Notes under the pieces: generated by a model
Database searches by the model: none
What the model was told of the DNA's origin: nothing
Seen by the model: only the letters and a program-made list of their open reading frames with translations
Made by a program: the position numbers and the translations under genes
Assembly: GCA_007136525.1 (NCBI GenBank)
Contig: SLGU01000163.1
Location: forward strand, 1 to 6,151
DNA length: 6,151 nucleotides
Direction of reading: 5' to 3'
Source: Desulfobacteraceae bacterium
GTDB taxonomy: Bacteria; Desulfobacterota; Desulfobacteria; Desulfobacterales; Desulfosalsimonadaceae
Shown: in pieces, positions 1 through 4,797 of the stretch
Position numbering within the stretch: position 1 is the stretch's first letter
How the letters are laid out: each line of letters starts with the position of its first letter

Positions 1-1094
1 AGTCCGGAAAAACCACTCTGGCCCGGGCGATCTTTTCAAAAAAGCCTTATTTTTCTCTGGAAGACCCCGATATCCGGCTGCTGGCACATGACGATCCCCG
101 GGGATTTCTGGGAAGGGTCCCGGATGGCGCCGTTCTGGACGAAGTGCAGCGCGCGCCCGACCTCCTTTCTTATCTGCAGACGCATGTGGACCAGATCGGG
201 CGCATGGGATTATTCCTTCTGACCGGGTCCCAAAATTTTGGCTTGATGTCGGGCATTACCCAATCCCTGGCGGGACGAACCGCATTTATAGAATTGCTGC
301 CTTTTACGATTTCCGAACTGGACCGGGGCGGCGTTATCCCGCCGGATCTTGATGCCATGCTTTTCACCGGCGGCTATCCCCCGCTGTATGACCGGGACCT
401 GTCTCCAGGCGTATGGTTTCCCGCGTACGTCACCGCCTATGTTGAACGCGACGTCCGTCAGCTTCTTAAAATCCAGGATCTGGATACTTTTCAACGGTTC
501 ATAAGATTCTGCGCCGGCCGCAGCGGTCAGTTGCTGAATCTTTCCAAGCTTGCCGCCGACTGCGGCATCACCCACAATACCGCAAAAGCCTGGATTTCAA
601 CATTGGAGGCCAGCTACATATTGTTCATGCTTCGTCCACATCATGCCAATTTTAATAAAAGGCTGATCAAAACCCCTAAACTCTATTTTTATGATACCGG
701 ATTGCTCTGCTGGCTTCTGGGCATTCGTGAAATCGATCAACTGGCAACCCATCCGCTTCGTGGAAACATTTTTGAAACCTTTGTGGTTTCCGAATTCATG
801 AAAGCCCGTTTCAATCGACTGCACGAAATGGAACTCTTTTTCTGGCGGGACAGCAACGACAATGAAGTCGATCTGATAGCCGATTTCGGCGGCAAACTGA
901 TGCCCATTGAGATCAAGTCCGGCCAGACCCTGAACCGTGACTTCTTCACCGGTCTGGAACGCTGGATGTTATTGGCCGGCGACCATGTGATTTCGCCGAC
1001 CCTTGTTTACGGGGGAAATGAATCCATGACCCGGAAAGACATTCGCATATTAAACTGGCGCACAATCACGTCAGGCCTGACCCTGGCGCGATGA
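1..1094 (+). CDS. AAA+ ATPase with C-terminal DUF4143 domain, 5'-truncated by the window edge
   Basis: The frame is open from base 3 to the TGA at 1092-1094, giving 363 visible residues. The GTG at 144 is an internal valine, not the start. The first residues, SGKTTLAR, are the end of a Walker A loop, and GAVLDEVQR (about residues 42-50) is Walker B with D46 and E47. LLTGSQNF (about 72-79) looks like sensor 1, followed by SLAGR. The middle has the family's ERDVRQL segment (about 148-154) and a winged-helix-like stretch, LSKLAADCGITHNTAKAW. The C-terminus has EVDLI and PIEIKSG (about 288-307), the pattern of a PD-(D/E)XK nuclease-like fold found in DUF4143 proteins. Family members run to roughly 380-400 residues, so only the extreme N-terminus is missing. 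Their cellular role is generally unknown; they are common, patchily distributed accessory genes. Nothing ties this gene to the arsenic genes downstream. The family call is secure, the function is not. Confidence 0.93.
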   Translation, partial: SGKTTLARAIFSKKPYFSLEDPDIRLLAHDDPRGFLGRVPDGAVLDEVQRAPDLLSYLQTHVDQIGRMGLFLLTGSQNFGLMSGITQSLAGRTAFIELLPFTISELDRGGVIPPDLDAMLFTGGYPPLYDRDLSPGVWFPAYVTAYVERDVRQLLKIQDLDTFQRFIRFCAGRSGQLLNLSKLAADCGITHNTAKAWISTLEASYILFMLRPHHANFNKRLIKTPKLYFYDTGLLCWLLGIREIDQLATHPLRGNIFETFVVSEFMKARFNRLHEMELFFWRDSNDNEVDLIADFGGKLMPIEIKSGQTLNRDFFTGLERWMLLAGDHVISPTLVYGGNESMTRKDIRILNWRTITSGLTLAR

Positions 1095-1257
1095 ACGCCA
1101 CCCTGCTTTTTCCGGAACACAATGCGCCCCGGCCTTTTCTGTTAAACCGCTAATGCGGTGATGATTGCGCGGGTTCCACACGGCAGGATACAAACCGGTG
1201 CAGGCTGACCGGCGACAAGACCGTTCCCGCGCCGGCATCCACCGACGCGCTCGCGTA

Positions 1258-1692
1258 TTATCCGCAGCATCCGCCCGGTATGCGGGGTATGGGTGCGCCG
1301 TCCGTTTCCTTTTCAGCTATGGCGTTTTTTACGGCTTGTTTGATCATCGCCACGTCTTCCGGGTCCAGGTTGAAATCCTTGTTTTTTTCGATGCCGTATT
1401 CCGTTACAACCAGGTGCTTATGAAGCGAGAGCGGCACCCCTGCACCCTCCAGTGTGGCCTTTCCACAGGCAATTTCACATCCGTCGATCACAACCAGGGA
1501 GCTGGCATCTTTGGCGGAGCGAACAAAACCGGAAAGGCGTCCGCCAATCCCGGCCAGGCAATACATTTTTCCGGCGCCTTCAATTGTCAGTTTTACCGCG
1601 GCCCGGTTGGTCAGCTGCCCCACATTGGAACCGCCGGAGCAGGCCAGCAGCATCGTTGCGGCACCGGAATTTTCACAGCCGTTTTCCGCCAT
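1258..1692 (-). CDS. DGC-domain putative zinc-binding protein
   Basis: This is a 144-residue cysteine-rich protein ending CCG. The DGC-domain signature is visible as VVIDGCEIAC (about residues 67-76: D70, G71, C72, C76). Further cysteines are C6, C18 (LLACSGGSN), C45 (MYCLAGIGG) and C142-C143. The cysteines have led to the prediction that the family binds zinc or another soft metal; no reaction is established. No signal peptide or membrane span is visible, so it should be cytosolic. I chose the ATG at 1692 because AAGGAG lies about 10 nt upstream of it on the minus strand (1703-1708). The in-frame start at 1731 would add 13 residues and run across the binding site. The gene is transcribed away from the arsenic genes, from a promoter-like sequence at 1752-1780, and converges on the DUF4143 gene. 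In related organisms such proteins are often found beside ArsR regulators and redox or permease genes, so a metal or metalloid role is plausible but inferred. Confidence 0.88.
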   Translation of the reverse strand: MAENGCENSGAATMLLACSGGSNVGQLTNRAAVKLTIEGAGKMYCLAGIGGRLSGFVRSAKDASSLVVIDGCEIACGKATLEGAGVPLSLHKHLVVTEYGIEKNKDFNLDPEDVAMIKQAVKNAIAEKETDGAPIPRIPGGCCG

Positions 1693-1728
1693 GGTTTTTC
1701 TTCTCCTTAAAGTAGCTTGAATATTCTT

Positions 1729-1753
1729 CAAAGACGAACTGTATATGTCTTTG
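1729..1753. promoter_or_regulatory. Inverted repeat at the DGC start site, candidate operator
   Basis: CAAAGAC (1729-1735) is repeated in perfect inverted form as GTCTTTG (1747-1753), with 11 bases between. It overlaps the -10 edge and expected start point of the DGC promoter, where a repressor would act. A second, shorter inverted repeat, TTGAA-N5-TTCAA (1717-1731), lies just downstream and overlaps it by three bases. Neither resembles the TTAGC-N6-GCTAA sites, so a different regulator would be expected. Arms this short can arise by chance in A/T-rich DNA. Confidence 0.35.
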
Positions 1754-1780
1754 TATAAGTCTGTCCCCTTAGATCGTCAA
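1752..1780 (-). promoter_or_regulatory. Probable sigma-70-type promoter for the DGC gene
   Basis: On the minus strand TTGACG (1780-1775) is followed after exactly 17 bases by TATACA (1757-1752). Transcription would start near 1745, leaving a leader of about 50 bases before the ATG at 1692. The surrounding sequence is A/T-rich. Placement and spacing are good, but there is no experimental support. Confidence 0.5.
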
Positions 1781-1861
1781 TAATTCAATTCATCCTTCTA
1801 CAATTTGTATATTCTTGTAAAATTCATAGATAATAAAATTCCAATGATTTATCCAACAAAA

Positions 1862-1887
1862 GCCAGGATATGAAAAATAAACCTGGC
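1862..1887. repeat. Inverted repeat GCCAGG-N14-CCTGGC upstream of the plus-strand promoter
   Basis: Six-base perfect arms (1862-1867 and 1882-1887) flank an A/T-rich 14-base centre and end 13 bases before the TTGACA at 1901. It could be an activator site or a weak hairpin ending minus-strand transcripts. The arms are short and there is no long U run, so its role is uncertain. Confidence 0.3.
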
Positions 1888-1900
1888 AAACAATTCTTGC

Positions 1901-1928
1901 TTGACAAGCATGATGATAATGTTATTTT
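1901..1928 (+). promoter_or_regulatory. Promoter for the cfa-remnant / small ORF / DUF169 unit
   Basis: A consensus -35 box, TTGACA (1901-1906), is followed after 16 bases by TATTTT (1923-1928). The order is the same as at the arsR promoter: TTGACA, TATTTTT, then the TTAGC-N6-GCTAA repeat. The -10 assignment is less certain than the -35, because the sequence from 1923 to 1935 is a T/A run containing other possible -10 boxes such as TATATA (1930-1935). Confidence 0.55.
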
Positions 1929-1940
1929 TTATATAGTTAA

Positions 1941-1956
1941 TTAGCCAAACAGCTAA
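1941..1956. promoter_or_regulatory. Candidate ArsR operator, copy 1 (TTAGC-N6-GCTAA)
   Basis: The site reads TTAGCCAAACAGCTAA, a perfect five-base inverted repeat around six bases, flanked by TTAA-like sequence on both sides. It sits 12 bases after the proposed -10, at or just after the expected start of transcription, where bound repressor would block initiation. It matches the site in front of arsR at 3448-3463 in 14 of 16 positions, and the next CAT triplet is also shared at the same offset. Two near-identical palindromes, each just downstream of a TTGACA promoter, strongly suggest one regulator, most simply the ArsR encoded at 3498. Confidence 0.62.
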
Positions 1957-1979
1957 ACATTAACAAAGTTTTAGGTTTC

Positions 1980-2240
1980 GCTTGTCGCATGGCGGGTCTT
2001 TTCGTCATGGAAGACTGGCACAATTTCGGGCCGGATTACGACAAAACGCTTCTGGCTTGACATGACAATTTTGAAAAAAACTGGGCGAAGCACAAGCACG
2101 CGTATGACGAGCGCTTTTACCGGATGTGGGAATTCTATCTGTTGAGTTGTGCAGGCGCTTTTCGCTCCCGCCATATCAACCTGTGGCAGATCACTATGAC
2201 CAAACAGGGAAGAAAGCAGCCTGCATGCAGGCTCTCCTGA
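1980..2240 (+). pseudogene. cfa: 3' fragment of a cyclopropane-fatty-acyl-phospholipid synthase gene with in-frame TGA
   Basis: Reading from about 1980 gives the C-terminal end of a Cfa-type SAM-dependent methyltransferase. LFVMEDWHNFGPDYDKTLLA is followed by a TGA stop (2058-2060), then the same frame continues with YDERFYRMWEFYLLSCAGAF and INLWQ, ending at TGA 2238-2240. In the family a tryptophan follows TLxA (TLMAW in the E. coli protein), so TGA most likely replaced TGG. Only about 85 of the usual 380-400 codons remain; the SAM-binding core is absent, so no active enzyme can be made. The active family member adds a methylene bridge to unsaturated membrane lipids. The fragment begins only about 20-25 bases after the candidate operator at 1941-1956, so the promoter appears to have been joined to a truncated gene. 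A long antisense frame over this region is an artefact. Confidence 0.82.
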
Positions 2241-2286
2241 ATATTGAAGAATCGTTACCATAAAAATTTCAGAAAGGAGAAACATC

Positions 2287-2442
2287 TTGCCAGTCATTGA
2301 AATAACCGAAGAAGAGGAAATACAGATGAAAGCAGCCTTGCTGGATGAAAACGGAGGCGAGGCGCTTCGTTTGCTGAAGGCTTTTGCCAAGCGCATGGAA
2401 CAGAAAAAAAATGCGGGAATGAAGTCGCACCTGGACGGGTAA
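2287..2442 (+). CDS. Small acidic/helical protein of 51 residues, TTG start
   Basis: A TTG codon at 2287 follows a strong ribosome binding site, AAAGGAG (2273-2279), with a 7-base spacer. The frame runs to TAA at 2440-2442. The product begins MPVIEITEEEEIQMKAAL, continues with an amphipathic stretch, EALRLLKAFAKRMEQKK, and ends GMKSHLDG. It has an acidic N-terminal third, a basic C-terminal half, and no cysteine, signal peptide or membrane span. It should fold as one or two helices. I do not recognise the family. It lies between the cfa fragment and the DUF169 gene on the same strand, 52 bases before the DUF169 start, so it is probably co-transcribed with it. The binding site and codon-like composition support a real gene; TTG is a rarer but legitimate start. 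It could have been a cfa-neighbour gene before the truncation. Confidence 0.62.
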   Translation: MPVIEITEEEEIQMKAALLDENGGEALRLLKAFAKRMEQKKNAGMKSHLDG

Positions 2443-2494
2443 AAGCGGGCGGCGGTTTGCGGTAAAACAAAACGTAGTGCAAAGGAAAGCGGAT

Positions 2495-3256
2495 ATGCAA
2501 AAGACAGATGAAAATATGGAAATCCCCGATGTGCAACAAATCGGGAAAAAAATGATCGAACAACTCGGGCTTTCAACATCACCCGTTGCAGTAAAATTTT
2601 GCCCGACAAAATACGACGAAACAGCGCCGGTATCCCGATTGGCCCATCACCGATACTGCCAGGCGTTAATGAAAGCCAGGCACGGGGAGTCCGTCTGGCT
2701 TGATGCCGAAGGCATTGCCTGCCCGGCCGCTGCAGCCGCCTTTGGATTTAATTCCCTTCCGGAAGCCCTGCAGACAGGCAAGGGGCTGGTCGGATTTGGC
2801 ATTGTATCGGATCCAAAAATCGGCGCGAAAATGTTTGAGAATATGCCCCGCCTGGCGCCCGGTTCGATACAGGGACTTCACCTCATGCCTTTGGAGTCGT
2901 CAATCTTTTTTCCGGACGTGGTGATCGTGGAAGACGAGGTCGAAAAGCTGATGTGGATTGCGCTGGCTTACATGCATGCAACCGGAGGAGAGCGCGTACC
3001 CGGAAATACCGCCGTGCTCCAGGCCACCTGTGTTTGTTCAACCCTGATCCCGTATCTTGAAAAACGATTGAATTACGGGTTTTCCTGCTATGGCTGCCGG
3101 GATGCTACCGACATCGGGGTCGGCGAAGCCCTGGTGGGTTTCTCCGGGGATTGGCTCAAGGCAATCGGGCGGCACGTGGAATACCTCGCGGAAAAAGCGA
3201 TCCCCTCTTCCCGCTCAAAAAAAGCATACCGGTCACTCAGGCCGGAAGATTCATGA
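2495..3256 (+). CDS. DUF169 (COG2043) family protein
   Basis: This is a 253-residue soluble protein of the DUF169 family, whose biochemical function is unknown. Family-like features are the N-terminal SPVAVKFCP (about 29-37), YCQALMKARHGE (54-65, C55), IACPAAAAAFGF (74-85, C76), TCVCST (178-183) and CYGCRDATDI (198-207), followed by EALVGF. The seven cysteines (C36, C55, C76, C179, C181, C198, C201), several paired as CxC or CxxC, suggest metal or cofactor binding, although this is inference. The ATG at 2495 is preferred because AAAGGAAAG lies just upstream (2481-2489). An in-frame GTG at 2477 would add six residues and place that site inside the gene. The protein has the usual length for the family and appears intact. 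It is the last secure gene of a unit whose promoter carries an arsR-type operator, so arsenic- or metal-responsive expression is likely. There is no signal peptide or membrane segment. Confidence 0.9.
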   Translation: MQKTDENMEIPDVQQIGKKMIEQLGLSTSPVAVKFCPTKYDETAPVSRLAHHRYCQALMKARHGESVWLDAEGIACPAAAAAFGFNSLPEALQTGKGLVGFGIVSDPKIGAKMFENMPRLAPGSIQGLHLMPLESSIFFPDVVIVEDEVEKLMWIALAYMHATGGERVPGNTAVLQATCVCSTLIPYLEKRLNYGFSCYGCRDATDIGVGEALVGFSGDWLKAIGRHVEYLAEKAIPSSRSKKAYRSLRPEDS

Positions 3257-3357
3257 ATCATAAAGAAAAACAGGTACGACCCAGTACGCTCAATTACTCA
3301 AGATTCGCGCGCCTTGATCTTGAATTTTTTACGTTGCCATCTCAGATTCACTTTTAG
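3253..3357 (+). CDS. Doubtful 34-codon ORF overlapping the DUF169 stop
   Basis: An ATG at 3253 overlaps the DUF169 stop as ATGA, with GGAAG five bases upstream, and the frame ends at TAG 3355-3357. The product, starting MNHKEKQVRPSTLNYSRFAR, matches nothing I recognise. ATGA coupling is typical of real operon genes, but the length and lack of any motif make a chance frame equally likely. Confidence 0.2.
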   Translation: MNHKEKQVRPSTLNYSRFARLDLEFFTLPSQIHF

Positions 3358-3367
3358 GAGATCATTA

Positions 3368-3451
3368 ATGATTAAAGTATCTTGTAATTTCCCTGTCAGC
3401 AGGCCAGGATTTTTCTTGACATGCGGTGAGCGAACCATTATTTTTGGTTAG
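3368..3451 (+). pseudogene. Possible truncated start of an ABC-transporter ATPase gene
   Basis: AGGAG (3356-3360) lies 7 bases before the ATG at 3368, an excellent initiation signal, yet the frame stops after 27 codons at TAG 3449-3451, inside the arsR operator. The product begins MIKVSCNFPVSRPGFFLTCG and ends ERTIIFG. This resembles the first strand of molybdate/sulfate-type ABC ATPases, where such a segment runs directly into the Walker A motif (GPSGxGKT); here it breaks off just before it. The resemblance is by eye and short. The alternative is a chance frame. It overlaps the arsR promoter. Confidence 0.28.
3416..3444 (+). promoter_or_regulatory. Promoter of the arsR operon
   Basis: TTGACA (3416-3421), a 17-base spacer and TATTTT (3439-3444) form a near-consensus sigma-70-type promoter. 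The start of transcription should fall near 3451, inside the inverted repeat at 3448-3463 and about 47 bases before the arsR ATG. The arrangement fits autorepression by ArsR. Confidence 0.68.
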
Positions 3452-3463
3452 CCAATTAGCTAA
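3448..3463. promoter_or_regulatory. Candidate ArsR operator, copy 2 (TTAGC-N6-GCTAA)
   Basis: The site reads TTAGCCAATTAGCTAA, with perfect five-base arms around a six-base centre, three bases downstream of the proposed -10. It differs from the copy at 1941-1956 only at the two central positions 9-10. ArsR/SmtB proteins bind as dimers to short palindromes overlapping their own promoters, so this is the expected autoregulatory site of the gene at 3498. Confidence 0.68.
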
Positions 3464-3497
3464 GCATGCAATCATTAAAATATTTTGGATAAACAAA

Positions 3498-3908
3498 ATG
3501 GAAAAGACACTCAAACAGATCAAGGCCCTTGCCGACGGCAACCGTCTCCGGGTCATCATGGCGCTTGCAACCAACGAAGAGCTTTGCGTCTGCCAGATCA
3601 CCGAGCTGCTGCAGGTGTCAACGCCAACGGTTTCAAGGCACATGAGCGTTTTGCAGAATGCCGGGCTGGTTGAAAACCGCAAGGACGCCCGATGGGTTCA
3701 CTACCGGTTGACACGGGATTTTCCGGCTGCCGTCCTGCAATGGATACAATCGTCCACTTCCGGATCCCCGTTTGCTCAAAAAGACCAGCAGGCCCTTGAC
3801 ACCATACTGGCCTATCCGGCCGAGGTATTGTGCAAAGCCCGGAAGCACCGTCAAACATCAAATCAGATTACGAAAATGCATAAAAATACGGCTCAAAAAG
3901 GAGATTAA
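3498..3908 (+). CDS. arsR: ArsR/SmtB-family arsenite-responsive repressor
   Basis: This 136-residue winged-helix repressor is expected to leave its operator when As(III) or Sb(III) binds. The metal site is visible as ELCVCQI (28-34, C30 and C32) in the alpha-3 position, the signature of E. coli-type ArsR (ELCVCDLC). The third cysteine of that motif is absent here (Q-I-T-E follows); in the E. coli protein the first two are the important ones. The recognition helix is STPTVSRHMSVLQNAGLV (41-58), and the wing is ENRKDARWVHYRL (59-71). An extra cysteine lies near the C-terminus (AEVLCK, C112). I chose the ATG at 3498, although the frame stays open to a GTG at 3426, because that longer start would translate the promoter and operator. 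The ribosome binding site is weak (TTGGAT, 3485-3490), which may keep repressor levels low. It leads the arsR-arsA remnant-usp-acr3 operon. Confidence 0.95.
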   Translation: MEKTLKQIKALADGNRLRVIMALATNEELCVCQITELLQVSTPTVSRHMSVLQNAGLVENRKDARWVHYRLTRDFPAAVLQWIQSSTSGSPFAQKDQQALDTILAYPAEVLCKARKHRQTSNQITKMHKNTAQKGD

Positions 3909-3910
3909 AA

Positions 3911-4139
3911 ATGGATGAAAAAAGCACCCCGGTTTGTTTTTTTTACCGGAAAGGGATGCGTGGGTAAAACATCCATCTCCTGCATGCTTTCCGGGGCCCT
4001 GGCGGACCAGGGGGAAAAGGTGCTTCTCTGGATAGTCGAGTTGCGCTACACCCGGGAAGTTCACGCGATCGGCAAAGGCCGGGTTGTCGTCGTTCCATGG
4101 ATTCCGTCCGTAAAAGACAAATCCATTATCCCCGTCTAA
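3911..4139 (+). pseudogene. arsA: Decayed arsA: arsenite-pump ATPase remnant with internal deletion
   Basis: The 74-codon frame beginning at 3915 contains PRFVFFTGKGCVGKTSIS, the deviant Walker A loop of ArsA/Get3 ATPases (normally GKGGVGKT), followed by LADQGEKVLLW. The expected STDPASN segment is missing. The text jumps near 4030 to a tail, KGRVVVVPWIPS, that resembles the C-terminal end of ArsA proteins. About three quarters or more of the gene is gone, including all catalytic motifs after the P-loop. One P-loop glycine is replaced by cysteine. The best-placed start is the ATG at 3911, 8 bases after AAAGGAG (3896-3902), but that frame ends after 18 codons. The ArsA-like frame opens at 3915, 12 bases from the site, so a one-base frameshift near the start is likely too. 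An intact ArsA would couple ATP hydrolysis to arsenite efflux; this product could not. Confidence 0.82.
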
Positions 4140-4147
4140 CAGTTTGT

Positions 4148-4172
4148 CTGCTTTTTTGATAAAAAAGAGCAG
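4148..4172 (+). other. Imperfect A/T-rich hairpin between arsA remnant and usp
   Basis: CTGCTTTTTT (4148-4157) can pair with AAAAAA-G-AGCAG (4161-4172), leaving a GATA loop and one bulged G. It is weak and has no trailing U run, so it may act as an mRNA processing or attenuation point, or do nothing. Confidence 0.2.
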
Positions 4173-4205
4173 TTCCTTAACAAATAAAATAGCGAAGGTT
4201 ACGGC

Positions 4206-4688
4206 ATGATTCCAAAAATAGAGAAAATTTTGTACGCAACAGACTTTTCTGAAAATTCCCGCTTAACCATTGACTGGGCAATGGTGATTGCCCGGAAGCA
4301 CGATGCCCAATTGCTGGCACTGAACGTGATCGACGATGTCGCCGTTTTAGCACCAAGTATTCAAATGTACTTTACAGATAAAGAATGGGAAAAGCTGAAA
4401 AAGAAAAATGAAAACGACGCCATGGGCCTTGCAAAGAAGCGGCTGCAGTCCTTTTGCGACGATGTGAAGACCAATACGCCGGAATGCGAGTATGTTGCCG
4501 ATGAAATCCTGGTGCGCCGGGGAAAACCTGTTGAAGAAATCATCTCGGCTGCCAAGGAGAATTCCTGCGATATTATCATTATCGGAAAGACGGGTGGAAG
4601 CGGTCTGACGGACGCAATAATGGGGTCCACAGCCAGGGGTGTTCTGCGGGGCAGCGCAATTCCAGTTCTGGCCGTACCCATGACATAA
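4206..4688 (+). CDS. Universal stress protein (UspA family, ATP-binding type)
   Basis: This 160-residue single-domain protein begins IEKILYATDFSENS (5-18), the usual first strand with the nucleotide-contacting aspartate (D12). It ends with IIIIGKTGGSGLTDAIMGS (123-141), which fits the G-x2-G-x9-G-S ATP-binding motif (G127, G130, G140, S141), and then VLAVP. Its length is typical of one-domain Usp proteins, which are cytosolic, dimeric and bind ATP; their precise roles are usually unknown. GAAGG (4194-4198) stands 7 bases before the ATG. The gene sits inside the arsenic operon, between the arsA remnant and acr3, with no convincing promoter of its own, so it is probably co-expressed with the pump. 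Placement suggests a role in the stress response to metalloid, or regulation of the transporter, which is inference. Confidence 0.93.
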   Translation: MIPKIEKILYATDFSENSRLTIDWAMVIARKHDAQLLALNVIDDVAVLAPSIQMYFTDKEWEKLKKKNENDAMGLAKKRLQSFCDDVKTNTPECEYVADEILVRRGKPVEEIISAAKENSCDIIIIGKTGGSGLTDAIMGSTARGVLRGSAIPVLAVPMT

Positions 4689-4797
4689 AAACAGCGTATG
4701 ATGCCTGCAACCAATGTCTACCAAAGCAAAACAAAAAATTACAAATCCGGATGATTACAAATTGAGCTGCGATACTGAAAAAAGGAGATTGTGACAA

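Noticed and set aside
1146..1248. Small hairpins after the DUF4143 and DGC stops (ACCGC-taat-GCGGT at 1146-1159; GCGCCGG/CCGACGC at 1229-1248)
   Set aside because: The stems are short (five pairs, and six pairs with a mismatch) and have no U runs. They are plausible but too weak to call terminators; I see nothing else in 1095-1257.
1165..1710. Plus-strand open frame of about 181 codons
   Set aside because: It mirrors the DGC-domain gene, which has clear motifs and a good ribosome binding site on the other strand.
2058..2060. In-frame TGA in the cfa fragment as a selenocysteine codon
   Set aside because: The position corresponds to a conserved tryptophan rather than cysteine, I see no obvious SECIS-like hairpin directly after it, and the gene lacks its catalytic core anyway.
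2218..2233. Perfect 16-base palindrome AGCCTGCATGCAGGCT
   Set aside because: It lies within the cfa-derived coding frame, has no second copy in the window and no promoter nearby. It probably has no regulatory role.
2477..2494. DUF169 start at GTG 2477
   Set aside because: The likely ribosome binding site, AAAGGAAAG (2481-2489), would lie inside the gene; ATG 2495 is correctly spaced from it.
1971..2609. Long minus-strand open frame (about 212 codons)
   Set aside because: It runs antisense to the cfa fragment, the small gene and the start of DUF169, all supported by family similarity or ribosome binding sites. Its translation shows no recognisable domain.
3426..3497. Longer arsR start at the GTG 3426
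   Set aside because: It would translate the promoter -10 and the operator and give an atypical N-terminus; ATG 3498 aligns with normal ArsR starts.
4738..4762. Direct repeat ATTACAAAT before acr3
   Set aside because: It is nine bases in A/T-rich DNA with no other copies noticed; coincidence is likely.
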